A DNA stretch of 64,000 nucleotides from Bacteroidales bacterium (GTDB taxonomy: Bacteria > Bacteroidota > Bacteroidia > Bacteroidales > F082): contig JASBYY010000002.1 of assembly GCA_029983675.1 (NCBI GenBank), positions 1 through 64,000 of the forward strand. Reading direction: 5' to 3'. Of the stretch, positions 33,141 through 42,689 are shown one piece after another (within the stretch, counting starts at the first letter, position 1; each line of letters begins with the position of its first letter). Position numbers and translations under genes: made by a program. The notes below the pieces were generated by a model. It did no database searches and had not been told where the DNA came from. It saw nothing but the letters and a program-made list of their open reading frames with translations.

Positions 33141-35927
33141 ATGAAAGACGAGATTGTGCATCAGGATCATGAACTTGACTTGTTCAGTGATACGGAAGAA
33201 CCTGAGGGTCAGAAAGAAAGTGCTTCATTACACGAAAAGCTGCTGAAATCCAGAATGACCACCAATTTTGATGCTTCTCAACTCGAATCGAAAGAAGGCT
33301 TTGATTTCGTTGATAACAAAGAAAGCGAACATCGCAACGCACCAATCGACCCAAGCATGGAAAAAGACAAAACCCCATACATCATACATCCCCTTGAAGA
33401 GGTGAAAGCCGCCGCCATCGCATATTTCAATGGCGACTCATTAGCTGGCGACGTATGGGCGAACAAATACGCCCTAAAAGACAGCGAGGGCAACATTTAT
33501 GAGTTAACCCCCGATGAGATGCACCATCGCATCGCCCGCGAAGTGGAACGCATTGAACGCAAGTACCCCAATCCGCTTTCGGAAGAAGAAATCTATCAGG
33601 TATTGAAAGATTTCCGCTATATCGTCCCGCAAGGCAGCCCCATGGCGGGCATCGGCAACGATTTGCAAATCTCCTCGCTGTCAAACTGCTTCGTCATCGG
33701 CAACAAGGGTCAGTCAGACTCCTACGGTGGCATCATGAAAATCGATCAGGAACAAGTGCAGCTCATGAAACGCAGAGGCGGTGTCGGACACGACCTATCG
33801 CACATCCGTCCGAAAGGCAGCCCTGTGAAAAACTGCGCCTTGACATCGACGGGCATTGTGCCTTTCATGGAACGCTACTCCAACTCCACCAAAGAAGTGG
33901 CGCAAGACGGTCGCCGCGGCGCATTGATGATGAGTATCAGCATCAAGCACCCCGATTCGGAAGCCTTTATCGATGCCAAGATGACCCAAGGCAAAATCAC
34001 AAATGCCAATGTCTCGGTCCGCATCACTGATGAGTTCATGCAATGTGTGAGGGACAATAAACCCTTTGTGCAGCAATACCCCATCGATTCGCCGAACCCG
34101 AAATATGTGAAGGAAATCGACGCCCGCTCCTTGTGGGATAAGATCATCCACAACGCATGGAAATCGGCCGAACCCGGCGTGCTTTTCTGGGACACCATCA
34201 TCCGTGAATCCATTCCCGACTGCTACGCCGACTTAGGGTTTAAGACACTGAGCACCAATCCGTGCGGCGAAATCCCATTGTGCGCCTACGACAGTTGCCG
34301 GCTGCTTGCCATCAACTTGTACAGCTATGTGGATCATCCTTTCTCCCCGGAAGCCCGCTTCAACTTCCAATTGTTCTCGAAACATGTGGCTATCGCCCAG
34401 CGTATGATGGACGACATCGTTGACCTGGAAATCGAGAAAGTGGATGCTATCCTGAAAAAAATCGAATCCGACCCCGAAGAAGCCGAAGTGAAACGCATCG
34501 AGCATAATCTTTGGCTCAATATCAGGGAAAAATGTCTGCAAGGACGGCGCACCGGTATTGGCATCACCGCTGAAGGTGATATGCTGGCTGCTTTGGGCAA
34601 ACGCTATGCCTCCGACGAAGCCATCGATTTTTCCACGGAAGTGCAGAAGCTATTGGCACACGAGGCCTACCGTTCTTCTGTGACGCTTGCCGAAGAACGT
34701 GGCGCCTTCCCCATGTACAATGCAAAACGCGAGGAAAACAACCCGTTCGTGAATCGCCTACGCGCTATCGACGAAGACCTCTATCAGAAAATGATACGGG
34801 TAGGTCGTCGCAACATTGCCATGCTGACCATTGCACCTACGGGTTCGGTGAGTCTGTGCACACAAACCACGTCAGGCATTGAACCGGTCTTTATGGTGGT
34901 TTACAAACGTCGCCGCAAAGTGAATCCGAACGACAAAGACGCAAAAATCACCTTCCACGACAGCGTTGGCAACGCCTTTGAAGAATACAATGTGTTCCAC
35001 CACAAATTCCTCACATGGTTAGAAGTCAACGGCTATAACGTGGATGAAGTGATGCACTACGACGATGACAAACTTAATGAAGTCATCGCCAAGTCGCCCT
35101 ACTACAAGGCCACCTCCAACGACATCGACTGGGTGAACAAAGTAAAGATGCAGGGCAGTATGCAAAAGTGGGTCGATCACTCCATAAGTGTCACCGTGAA
35201 CGTACCTGCCGACACTACTGAAGAACTGGTGAGCCGGATTTATCAGACCGCCTGGGAAAGCGGCTGCAAGGGCATGACGATTTACCGTGATGGCTCACGT
35301 GACGGTGTTCTCGTCGCCAAAGACGAGCAAAAAGAGACGCCCAAAGCCAAGCAGAACGAAAAGCGCTCCGACGATTTCTGCGAGACATCGGCGCCGCCAC
35401 GCCCAGCAGTACTTGAATGCGACGTGGTTCGCTTTCAAAACAACAGCGAAAAATGGATCGCCTTTGTCGGCATACTGCACGACAAACCTTATGAAATCTT
35501 CCTTGGCAATGCCGAAGGATTCCTCATCCCGTCATACGTGCAGAAAGGCCGTATCATCCGCGAAAAAATCAAAGGACAGCCTTCGCGTTACGATTTCCAA
35601 TACGAAGATAAGGATGGTTACGAAGTCACCATGCAGGGGCTATCGCGCTCCTTCCACAAAGAGTATTGGAACTACGCCAAGCTCATTTCAGGCATCCTGC
35701 GCCATGGCATGCCCGTCCCCTACGTCATCCAGCTTGTCCAAAACCTGAATGTGGAAGAAGACAACATCAACACGTGGAAGAACGGTATTGCCCGTGCATT
35801 AAAGAAATACATCGCCAACGGCACCAAGGTACTTGGAAAAGTTTGTCCGCAATGCGGGCAGAACAGCGTCATCTATCAAGACGGCTGTATGCTCTGCACC
35901 AACTGTGGGCATTCGAAATGTGGCTGA
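33141..35927 (+). CDS. nrdJ: Adenosylcobalamin-dependent (class II) ribonucleoside-diphosphate reductase
   Basis: Makes deoxyribonucleotides with B12 as radical source, without oxygen. The 928-residue protein has an N-terminal Cys183 in SSLSNCFVIG, GGIMKIDQEQVQLMKRRGGVG, the active-site NPCGEIPL with Cys375 and Glu377, YDSCRLLAINL, and NIAMLTIAPTGSVSL. The C-terminus carries a putative zinc ribbon (CPQCG ... CMLCTNCGHSKCG) that contains the cysteines expected to regenerate the active-site disulfide. A linker of low conservation (about 725-760) precedes a domain related to TSCPD. No NrdB-type small subunit is encoded nearby, as expected for class II. A Rho-independent terminator follows. Confidence 0.95.
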   Translation: MKDEIVHQDHELDLFSDTEEPEGQKESASLHEKLLKSRMTTNFDASQLESKEGFDFVDNKESEHRNAPIDPSMEKDKTPYIIHPLEEVKAAAIAYFNGDSLAGDVWANKYALKDSEGNIYELTPDEMHHRIAREVERIERKYPNPLSEEEIYQVLKDFRYIVPQGSPMAGIGNDLQISSLSNCFVIGNKGQSDSYGGIMKIDQEQVQLMKRRGGVGHDLSHIRPKGSPVKNCALTSTGIVPFMERYSNSTKEVAQDGRRGALMMSISIKHPDSEAFIDAKMTQGKITNANVSVRITDEFMQCVRDNKPFVQQYPIDSPNPKYVKEIDARSLWDKIIHNAWKSAEPGVLFWDTIIRESIPDCYADLGFKTLSTNPCGEIPLCAYDSCRLLAINLYSYVDHPFSPEARFNFQLFSKHVAIAQRMMDDIVDLEIEKVDAILKKIESDPEEAEVKRIEHNLWLNIREKCLQGRRTGIGITAEGDMLAALGKRYASDEAIDFSTEVQKLLAHEAYRSSVTLAEERGAFPMYNAKREENNPFVNRLRAIDEDLYQKMIRVGRRNIAMLTIAPTGSVSLCTQTTSGIEPVFMVVYKRRRKVNPNDKDAKITFHDSVGNAFEEYNVFHHKFLTWLEVNGYNVDEVMHYDDDKLNEVIAKSPYYKATSNDIDWVNKVKMQGSMQKWVDHSISVTVNVPADTTEELVSRIYQTAWESGCKGMTIYRDGSRDGVLVAKDEQKETPKAKQNEKRSDDFCETSAPPRPAVLECDVVRFQNNSEKWIAFVGILHDKPYEIFLGNAEGFLIPSYVQKGRIIREKIKGQPSRYDFQYEDKDGYEVTMQGLSRSFHKEYWNYAKLISGILRHGMPVPYVIQLVQNLNVEEDNINTWKNGIARALKKYIANGTKVLGKVCPQCGQNSVIYQDGCMLCTNCGHSKCG

Positions 35928-35968
35928 TTGAACAGGAAACAGTTGTTTTTTTTATCTTCATAATGGTG

Positions 35969-35998
35969 GGTCGCCGGTACGTATCGGCGACCTTTTTT
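35969..35998 (+). terminator. nrdJ terminator
   Basis: GGTCGCCG - GTACGTAT - CGGCGACC followed by six T, 42 bases after the stop codon. Confidence 0.92.
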
Positions 35999-36016
35999 GG
36001 GCAAGCCGGAAAAGCG

Positions 36017-36466
36017 TCATTCCGCCATCATCTCTGCATAGTCGGGTACATGGTCGAAAGGCTGCATCACGCCGTGGACGACCTTAAAGCAGTAACAGGA
36101 ATTTCCGTTGTAAAGCATAAGATATCTCGGTTGCAGGGCCGAAAAGTATCGCACGGCCTGGTCAAGCACGTTGGATTCGAGTTTCACCGTTGCAGCCTTG
36201 CACTCTACAATCATCAGAGGGCTACCGTTGCTTCCAAACACCACCGCATCGCAACGTTTGTCCAAGCCATTCACCTTGATGGAATATTCCACCGCAAGCA
36301 GTCCGGCCGGCACGGAAAGATGCTCCACCAACAGATACAACACTTTCTGGCGCACTTCCTCTTCCGGTGTCAGCAAGCAATAGCGTCGTCGAAAAGGATC
36401 GAACACATAGACCTTATCCTGTTCTGTTTTCGTCTTAAACCATTGTATCTGTGATGTTTTTGACAT
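36017..36466 (-). CDS. Solitary HsdR N-terminal-like protein (PD-(D/E)XK fold)
   Basis: A 149-residue protein. EYSIKVNGLDKRCDAVVF and PLMIVECKAATVKL give the E - D - ExK pattern of the HsdR_N/PD-(D/E)XK nuclease fold (Asp in RCDAVVF, Glu and Lys in VECKA). The helicase and translocase parts of a type I restriction enzyme are absent and no HsdM or HsdS genes are near, so it is not a restriction system. It is a small conserved Bacteroidota protein, likely DNA-linked; function unknown. It is convergent with nrdJ. Confidence 0.8.
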   Translation of the reverse strand: MSKTSQIQWFKTKTEQDKVYVFDPFRRRYCLLTPEEEVRQKVLYLLVEHLSVPAGLLAVEYSIKVNGLDKRCDAVVFGSNGSPLMIVECKAATVKLESNVLDQAVRYFSALQPRYLMLYNGNSCYCFKVVHGVMQPFDHVPDYAEMMAE

Positions 36467-36518
36467 GATTCATCAATATTCGGGAAATAAAAGTACACAA
36501 TATATCAATCCAAATACG

Positions 36519-36526
36519 TAATTTTG
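36519..36526 (+). promoter_or_regulatory. Promoter of the lipoprotein-thioesterase pair
   Basis: TAATTTTG, 15 bases before the start of the lipoprotein gene at 36542. Confidence 0.55.
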
Positions 36527-36541
36527 CCAAAAAGAGCTATT

Positions 36542-36907
36542 ATGCGGACAATCCTTCTCCTGACACTTGTATGCTTCACCTTGTTGCTTGATGGGTGCAA
36601 ACACCATGATACACTTTTCGGAACGTGGATAACCGACAACATCAACGTAGAGTTTGACGAAAGCAAGTCCACGCCGGAATTGGTGAAGCAATTCGGAGAG
36701 ATGGAAAATGGCAACCGCATTGTGTTGTCGCAAGATTCAACCATGCAATTCCAAAGTTCTGAAGAAAAACTGTCAGGACGCTTCAGCCTCAGCAATGACA
36801 CTTTATTTTGCAATGGCCAAGTGTTTGGTCTTCTGAAAAACGACCGCATTCTCACCACCAAGAAAACCATCCTCGGTGTCATTACCATCAGCTACAAGAA
36901 AAAATGA
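36542..36907 (+). CDS. Small lipoprotein, lipocalin-like
   Basis: A 121-residue protein with lipobox LLLDGC (Cys19). The mature part is beta-rich (TLFGTWITDNINVEFD, NRIVLSQDSTMQFQSSEEKLSGRFSLSNDTLF) as in lipocalin-like lipoproteins. The start ATG at 36542 was chosen over the six codons upstream because of the signal peptide and because the promoter overlaps the longer form. The thioesterase gene begins two bases after its stop codon. Function unknown. Confidence 0.65.
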   Translation: MRTILLLTLVCFTLLLDGCKHHDTLFGTWITDNINVEFDESKSTPELVKQFGEMENGNRIVLSQDSTMQFQSSEEKLSGRFSLSNDTLFCNGQVFGLLKNDRILTTKKTILGVITISYKKK

Positions 36908-36908
36908 G

Positions 36909-37655
36909 ATGACCGATTCTGCTATTTTTCACGCCACACACACGCTCACCTGGCAAGACATTGACTGCAACGGAAACATGTCGCTTCGTGCATTGGCCAA
37001 CATGATGCAGGAAGCCGCCTGGCAGCACGCCGAATACCTTGGCTTCGGATTCAGCTATATGGCACATCATCAGGCGGTCTGGGTGCTATTGGGCATTCGG
37101 GCCGAGTTTTACCAGCAGCCGCGTTGGCAAGACTCCATCCGTGTGGAATCGTGGCACAAAGGCTACAAAGGCGTTGTCGCATTACGCGACTTCGTATTCA
37201 GCAACAGCCAAGGAGAGCCGATTGCAAAAACCAGCACCGATTGGACCCTTATCAACCATGAGACACGTCGCATTGTCCGTCCCAATATTCTCGATCCATT
37301 CACAAACACCGCCATCCACAGCGACATCTTGCCCGATTTCGAGATCTATGATGACAGCGACACAAGCGATATGAGCGAAAGCTGCCGTAAAGTCGAGTTT
37401 TCCGACATAGACTTCAACGGGCATGTGAACAATGCCTGCTATTTCGATTGGATTGCCAATGTATTTGAACCGCTCAACACACACAAGAAACGCATCGGGA
37501 AAATGACCATCAAATACCAATCGGAATGTGTGCTTGGCGAACTGCTACGTTTACGTTATGCGCTATCGGACAATAGCTTCCATATCGAAGGATTGCGTTC
37601 CTCCGACGGAAAGAAGGTTTTCGACTCCATATTGGGTCTTGATAACGGGAAATAA
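36909..37655 (+). CDS. Acyl-ACP thioesterase
   Basis: A 248-residue double hot-dog protein that releases fatty acids from acyl carrier protein. The first hot-dog domain (about 8-130) has TWQDIDCNGNMSLRALANMMQEAAWQHAE and DWTLINHETRRIVRP; the second (about 150-245) has FSDIDFNGHVNNACYFDWI, the catalytic Asp-Asn-His region of FatA/FatB-type enzymes. The gene follows the lipoprotein gene by one base and is likely co-transcribed. It is convergent with the DUF4837 gene. It likely sets chain length or releases fatty acids in lipid metabolism. Confidence 0.88.
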   Translation: MTDSAIFHATHTLTWQDIDCNGNMSLRALANMMQEAAWQHAEYLGFGFSYMAHHQAVWVLLGIRAEFYQQPRWQDSIRVESWHKGYKGVVALRDFVFSNSQGEPIAKTSTDWTLINHETRRIVRPNILDPFTNTAIHSDILPDFEIYDDSDTSDMSESCRKVEFSDIDFNGHVNNACYFDWIANVFEPLNTHKKRIGKMTIKYQSECVLGELLRLRYALSDNSFHIEGLRSSDGKKVFDSILGLDNGK

Positions 37656-37689
37656 CCGAAACAGTTTCTAACACCTGTTTGTCAGAATA

Positions 37690-38721
37690 TCACAATCCGG
37701 CTTCCTGCTTCACCTGTTCATCCTGCAAACTCAAACTGAACAGAATCGATTGCAATTGAAGCAACTGATCACGTTTATGGGCATTGGGTTCATACACAAA
37801 ACCCTCCACAGTGACAAGTTTTCCGGCATTGACAAAAGTGTACGAAATGAATGGTCCTGCCATATAATCGCCTACCAAGCACCACATTCCACGCATCTCC
37901 GCCGCATAGCCTGCTGGAAAGTTATTGATGTAATTCACCATGGGCGGAACAAATTCTTTCTCCGTCGTCATGAACGAGCCTTCGGTAGGTCCCGGGATAT
38001 GGGTAGCCATAATACGGTCGCGTGCCGAAATCAAACTGTTGGCATCGAATTGCAGCGTATCGGTATAAGGTTGCGCATAAATGGTTATGCCGAAGCTCGA
38101 CTTCTCTGTCTCACGGCGCAACCATAAAAAGTCAGTCTCGTTTTTTGCGATGACAAAGCCCCTCGGAACGGTGAGTGTAAATCCGAATTTGTTTCGGATC
38201 GCATCATAGAGTGAGGCATCGGTATTGGGACGCAACAACGACATGATTCGTTCGCGCTCCACAATGTCATACATCAATTTGATGTTCTCTTTTTGTTTCT
38301 CAAACGTTTCAATCCAAGCAGCATAATTGGGAGCGACAATTTTGAAGACACGCTGCGGTGCGGCCCAAATGTCTTTCCCTGTCTCAACTAAAACCGAATC
38401 AACTTTTGAGCTGATTTCAACAACCAAGATCGCCTTGTGCTTTCTGAACATATCGGAAAAATTCGACACATTGATGTTCAGCAGTTTATATAAAGGTTCA
38501 GGTTGTGGTAGTCCGTATTGCTCCTGCGTAAAAAAAGCACGGATGGAATCACCAAGGCTACCATTCCATTGTTCTCCATTCTGTGTCACGACAAGAATTT
38601 CAGAAGTGTTGCCCGCCGAACGGTCTTTGCGGGGTGTCTTGTCTTTCTCGCTGCATCCTGAGGCGATAACGCCAAAGATCATCAGCATCAACAAAGAAAC
38701 ATATAACGATTTGTTTTTCAT
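37690..38721 (-). CDS. DUF4837-family lipoprotein
   Basis: A 343-residue lipoprotein with lipobox VIASGC (Cys23). The body (NGEQWNGSLGDSIRAFFTQEQYGLPQPEPLYKLLNI, HKAILVVEISS, GKDIWAAPQRVFKIVAP, TVPRGFVIAKNETDFLWLRRET) matches DUF4837 in length and pattern. It follows mltD by 14 bases on the same strand, so both are one operon. The link to a peptidoglycan hydrolase suggests a role at the cell wall; the function is not known. Confidence 0.82.
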   Translation of the reverse strand: MKNKSLYVSLLMLMIFGVIASGCSEKDKTPRKDRSAGNTSEILVVTQNGEQWNGSLGDSIRAFFTQEQYGLPQPEPLYKLLNINVSNFSDMFRKHKAILVVEISSKVDSVLVETGKDIWAAPQRVFKIVAPNYAAWIETFEKQKENIKLMYDIVERERIMSLLRPNTDASLYDAIRNKFGFTLTVPRGFVIAKNETDFLWLRRETEKSSFGITIYAQPYTDTLQFDANSLISARDRIMATHIPGPTEGSFMTTEKEFVPPMVNYINNFPAGYAAEMRGMWCLVGDYMAGPFISYTFVNAGKLVTVEGFVYEPNAHKRDQLLQLQSILFSLSLQDEQVKQEAGL

Positions 38722-38735
38722 GATGATATTATTTA

Positions 38736-40508
38736 TCAAAGTTTTTGAATCTTCAATTTTTGTCCTGCACGAATAGCACCTTTTGCCCCCAATCCGTTCA
38801 ACTTCTTGATCTGATTAACAGTCACGCCGTCAAACTTTTCGGCAATGGACCATAAGGTTTCTCCCGACTTAACGGTATAGTAAACGTAGCCGCCTGATTT
38901 TTTAGTGCCTGCCTGTTCCGATCCTTGTGCAGGCGGATAAACCTTTAGCTTTTGACCTGTGTAAATGGTGTTTTTGCGCAAGTTGTTCCACTCCTTTAAG
39001 TCCGTAACGGTGCAACGGTATTTTTTCGAAATGGAACCTAAACTTTCTCCTGCCTTTACAATATGTGTCTTTTGCGAGGTGGAACGCATGACAGGCGCCT
39101 TGTCGCCGGCCTGCGCCATTGGTGCCCCCGATGAATAGACCACAAGACGTTGTCCGGGCTGGATGGTCTCGCGACGCAACCCATTCCATCGTTTCAGGTT
39201 GGCGACACTGACACGGTATTTTCTGGCTATGGCACCAAGACTTTCTCCTTTGCACACCACATGCACGCTACGGTCGCTGACCAATTTGACCTTGTCGGCC
39301 AGTTTTTCACGATTAAGACCTGCCCTTGTTTTGAAAGAATAGATGCTATCTTCATTTTGCACGAAAGCAAGCGCATACTTGGTGGGTAAACGCAAAGAAT
39401 AGGTGTTCTCTGGCGAAGCCGGGATGATGCTCTTAACGAACTGCGGATTAAAGAACTCAATATCTGCCAGCGGTGCACCCAGCATCTCGTTGACTTGGGC
39501 AAAATCGAGATAATCGCGCACGGTAACGGTATCGGTGCCATGCAACAGCAACCCCGGATCTAAAGGATAAAGGTTATGCTCGGCGGCATGGTTCATCACA
39601 TACACCACGGCAATAAAGGCGGGGACGTAACCACGTGTCTCACGAGGCAGATACGGCCAAATCGCCCAATAATCGCGCACGCCACCGGCTTTGACAAGGG
39701 CCTTATTCACATTGCCGGCACCCGAATTATAGGCAGCCAACACCAAAAACCAGTCGCCATACATCTGATACAAATCCTGAAGATGCTGGCATGCAGCCTC
39801 GGTCTCCTTGATCGGGTCGTATCGGTCGTCAACCAACGAACTTACCTGAAGGCCATACACCTTGCCGGTGCCATACATGAACTGCCACAGTCCCTTGGCA
39901 CCTGCCTTGGAGCCTGCCGTGGCATTGAGTGCCGATTCCACAACCGCAAGATACTTCAATTCAAGCGGCATATTGTACTTGTCGAGCATTTCCTCAAACA
40001 TGGGAAAATACACATGTGAAAGGCCAAGCACGCGGCTGGTCAGATTGCGTTTTCGGTTGGCATACAAATCGATAAAAGATTTCACATGCGCGTTATACAC
40101 CAAAGGTATCGTAGTATTACGAGCCAAAGCGTCGATGCGCTGCATATAGATGCTATCGTCGAACACAGGAACTTCATCTTCGCGGTAACCATAGACGTTA
40201 AGTGCCTTACGGTCGATGTCGAGATATTTGTCACCGAAATACTTAATCGTTCCCATCGTGTCAAACATTTTCAACACTTCCGATTCCTCAACCACAGCAC
40301 GCCCGGTGTTCAAATCCACAAAACGTCTTTCTTCCAATTCACGCAAACTGTCGGGCAACGAGGTGTCAACCGAATCGGCTTCATCAAGCACATCGATATT
40401 CACAGTCGGACGCGGAGGTTTTGCAGGGGTATGGTGTTGTGCCGAAGCTGATGTGATTCCTCCGGCAAGCAATAAAGACAAGGCATAAATAAAAGATCTG
40501 TATTTCAT
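38736..40508 (-). CDS. mltD: Membrane-bound lytic murein transglycosylase D with three LysM domains
   Basis: A 590-residue exported peptidoglycan-cleaving enzyme. After a signal peptide (LSLLLAGGITSASAQ) a SLT domain (about 150-290) has the catalytic Glu in LAVVESALN, and AGSKAGAKGLWQFMYGTG and LAAYNSGAGNVNKAL. Three LysM domains follow: VVCKGESLGAIARKYRVS, IVKAGESLGSISKKYRCT and YTVKSGETLWSIAEKF, which bind peptidoglycan. The last one ends the protein. The start at 40508 is preferred to 40526 because it begins the signal peptide. Operon with the DUF4837 lipoprotein. Confidence 0.92.
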   Translation of the reverse strand: MKYRSFIYALSLLLAGGITSASAQHHTPAKPPRPTVNIDVLDEADSVDTSLPDSLRELEERRFVDLNTGRAVVEESEVLKMFDTMGTIKYFGDKYLDIDRKALNVYGYREDEVPVFDDSIYMQRIDALARNTTIPLVYNAHVKSFIDLYANRKRNLTSRVLGLSHVYFPMFEEMLDKYNMPLELKYLAVVESALNATAGSKAGAKGLWQFMYGTGKVYGLQVSSLVDDRYDPIKETEAACQHLQDLYQMYGDWFLVLAAYNSGAGNVNKALVKAGGVRDYWAIWPYLPRETRGYVPAFIAVVYVMNHAAEHNLYPLDPGLLLHGTDTVTVRDYLDFAQVNEMLGAPLADIEFFNPQFVKSIIPASPENTYSLRLPTKYALAFVQNEDSIYSFKTRAGLNREKLADKVKLVSDRSVHVVCKGESLGAIARKYRVSVANLKRWNGLRRETIQPGQRLVVYSSGAPMAQAGDKAPVMRSTSQKTHIVKAGESLGSISKKYRCTVTDLKEWNNLRKNTIYTGQKLKVYPPAQGSEQAGTKKSGGYVYYTVKSGETLWSIAEKFDGVTVNQIKKLNGLGAKGAIRAGQKLKIQKL

Positions 40509-40540
40509 GGGCTGGTCAAGTTTCATTTGGAGATAAAATG

Positions 40541-40548
40541 CAAAAATA
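40541..40548 (-). promoter_or_regulatory. mltD promoter
   Basis: TATTTTTG on the minus strand, 33 bases before the start codon. Confidence 0.5.
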
Positions 40549-40592
40549 ATAATAATCGCCGTTTATGGTTGTGTTTCCGTTGAAAAAAATCT

Positions 40593-40600
40593 TACCTTTG
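40593..40600 (+). promoter_or_regulatory. yicC-gmk-nadD promoter
   Basis: TACCTTTG with GTTG 21 bases upstream; the leader would be only about 12 bases long. Confidence 0.6.
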
Positions 40601-40618
40601 CCCCACAAAGCATTTGAT

Positions 40619-41491
40619 ATGATTCGTTCAATGACGGGCTATGGAATAGCCGAAAACCTATACGACACAAAAAAAATCGTTGTCGAAGTCAAAACCTTGA
40701 ATAGCAAACAGCTCGACCTTACCGTAAAGCTACCCAATGAGTTGCGTGCCTTTGAGTTTGATTTCAGAAACCAGATTGGCAGCCGTCTGCTACGCGGCAA
40801 AATCGACGCCAGCATTAGCATCACCGATTCGGATGCCTGCCACAACAACTACATCGATAGCGAAACTGTGGCCGCTTACCGGCAACAGATCCAGAATATC
40901 TCCGGGCAGATCGGCATAGAGCCGCCGACCGACATGGCCACTTTGTTGTTCCGGATGCCGGGCATTTTCTCCATTCCCGAACCGAAATGCGACGATGCCT
41001 TTGTAGCGAAAGTCGCGGAAACCATCACTCAAACTCTCGATACCCTTGATGCTTTCCGCATACAAGAAGGCCAAACCCTGAAAGATGATTTGTTGCACCG
41101 CGTGCAGCTCATCTTATCCTTACTTGACCAGGTGGAACCATACGAGAAAACGCGCCACGAGACCATCAAGCAACGTTTGACAAAAAATCTCACCGAGCTG
41201 ACCTCCGAAGGTCAATACGATGAAAACCGTTTTGAACAAGAGTTGATTTTTTATCTTGAGAAACTCGATATCACCGAGGAAAAAGTTCGCCTGCGCCAGC
41301 ATTGCAATTACTTTCAAACCACTTGTGATGAAGATCAGGCCGGTAAAAAGCTCGGTTTCATCGCACAGGAAATGGGACGCGAAATCAATACCCTTGGTTC
41401 GAAAGCCAATGAAGTCAATATACAACGCCTCGTTGTACAAATGAAAGATGAATTGGAGAAAATCAAGGAACAAATCTGCAACATACTATGA
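40619..41491 (+). CDS. yicC: YicC-family endoribonuclease
   Basis: A 290-residue protein with the conserved start MIRSMTGYG and the end IQRLVVQMKDELEKIKEQICNIL. QEMGREINTLGSKAN is the family signature near the C-terminus. YicC proteins are reported to cut RNA. The frame is open further upstream (to 40565) but this would run through the promoter. The gmk start overlaps its stop by four bases. The yicC-gmk-nadD order is common in Bacteroidota. Confidence 0.93.
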   Translation: MIRSMTGYGIAENLYDTKKIVVEVKTLNSKQLDLTVKLPNELRAFEFDFRNQIGSRLLRGKIDASISITDSDACHNNYIDSETVAAYRQQIQNISGQIGIEPPTDMATLLFRMPGIFSIPEPKCDDAFVAKVAETITQTLDTLDAFRIQEGQTLKDDLLHRVQLILSLLDQVEPYEKTRHETIKQRLTKNLTELTSEGQYDENRFEQELIFYLEKLDITEEKVRLRQHCNYFQTTCDEDQAGKKLGFIAQEMGREINTLGSKANEVNIQRLVVQMKDELEKIKEQICNIL

Positions 41492-42078
41492 ACCAAGATA
41501 ATACAAAAAAAGGGAAACTGCTTGTCTTTTCGGCTCCTTCAGGATCGGGTAAAACCACCTTGCTGAACCATCTGATTCACGAGATACCGACCATAGGATT
41601 CTCTATTTCGGCCACCAGCCGTGCACCACGTGGCAACGAAACAGACGGCAAGGAGTACCACTTCATCAGCCTTGAGGAGTTCAAGCGCCGTGTCGCCAAC
41701 GACGAGTTTCTTGAGTGGGAGGAAGTGTACGAAGGCACTTGCTACGGCACACTCAAGTCGGAAGTGGAACGTTTGCAAAACAAAGGTGTCCATGTGGCCT
41801 TCGATGTCGATGTGGTAGGCGGCAGCAATATCAAAAAATACTACGGCGACAAAGCCCTGTCCATCTTCATTCAGGCTCCCTCCATCGAAGTGCTTCGTCA
41901 GCGACTCATCGGGCGTGGCACCGATACCATGGAAAGCATAGAAAAACGTATTGCCAAAGCCGACTGGGAAACCCGCTTCGCCGAAGGCAAATTCGATATC
42001 ACCATTATCAATGATGACCTCGAAAAGGCAAAGCAAGACATTTTCCGTGTCGTAATGGACTTCATCGCGAAGGCATAG
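41488..42078 (+). CDS. gmk: Guanylate kinase
   Basis: Phosphorylates GMP to GDP. The 196-residue protein has a P-loop FSAPSGSGKTTLL, the GMP-binding SATSRAPRGNETDGKEYHFIS, and AFDVDVVGG as the Walker B strand. Length and motifs are typical. It overlaps the end of yicC and is followed three bases later by nadD. Confidence 0.95.
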   Translation: MNQDNTKKGKLLVFSAPSGSGKTTLLNHLIHEIPTIGFSISATSRAPRGNETDGKEYHFISLEEFKRRVANDEFLEWEEVYEGTCYGTLKSEVERLQNKGVHVAFDVDVVGGSNIKKYYGDKALSIFIQAPSIEVLRQRLIGRGTDTMESIEKRIAKADWETRFAEGKFDITIINDDLEKAKQDIFRVVMDFIAKA

Positions 42079-42081
42079 ACC

Positions 42082-42657
42082 ATGAAGGTGGGTTTGTTTT
42101 TCGGCTCTTTCAATCCTGTACATCATGGTCACGTGATGCTGGCCAACTATCTTGTGGAGTTTTCTGATTCGGATGCCCTTTGGTTCGTCGTTTCGCCACA
42201 AAACCCGCTTAAAAACGAGACAGAGCTGCTCGATGACGACGAAAGGCTTCAAATGGTGCAGTTGGCAATAGGCGATGATCCGCGTTTCAAGGTCTGTGAT
42301 ATTGAGTTTTCGCTACCCAAGCCGTCTTATACCATCAACACGCTGACCTCATTATCTTCAAAATACCCTGACATACAATTCGTATTGATATGTGGCATGG
42401 ATAGTTTGCAAAGTTTTCGCCGTTGGAAAGCATACGAACGCATTCTCTCCGATTATAAGTTGCTGGTTTTTCCACGCAAAGGCTACGATGGTGGCGACCT
42501 CATCACCCACCCCTCCGTCACCGTGCTCGAAACGCCTCTTATAGAAGTTACATCCACCTTCATCCGTCGTTGCATCGGCGAAGGCCGCGATGTGCGTCAT
42601 TTCATGCCGGAAAAATCGTTTCATTACATGAAAGCTCACCGTTTCTACGAGAAATAG
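42082..42657 (+). CDS. nadD: Nicotinate-nucleotide adenylyltransferase
   Basis: Forms deamido-NAD in NAD synthesis. The 191-residue protein has the nucleotidyltransferase motif GSFNPVHHGH at 8-17 and the second signature TSTFIRR near the C-terminus, plus FVLICGMDSLQSFRRWK. It is the last gene of the yicC-gmk-nadD operon and is convergent with comM. Confidence 0.94.
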   Translation: MKVGLFFGSFNPVHHGHVMLANYLVEFSDSDALWFVVSPQNPLKNETELLDDDERLQMVQLAIGDDPRFKVCDIEFSLPKPSYTINTLTSLSSKYPDIQFVLICGMDSLQSFRRWKAYERILSDYKLLVFPRKGYDGGDLITHPSVTVLETPLIEVTSTFIRRCIGEGRDVRHFMPEKSFHYMKAHRFYEK

Positions 42658-42689
42658 GTGTTTCTTTTTCAAGAAATTCAAGCCGCCTT

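Noticed and set aside
36017-36466. Type I restriction-modification system
   Set aside because: Only an HsdR_N-like domain is present; no HsdM, HsdS or helicase part in the window.
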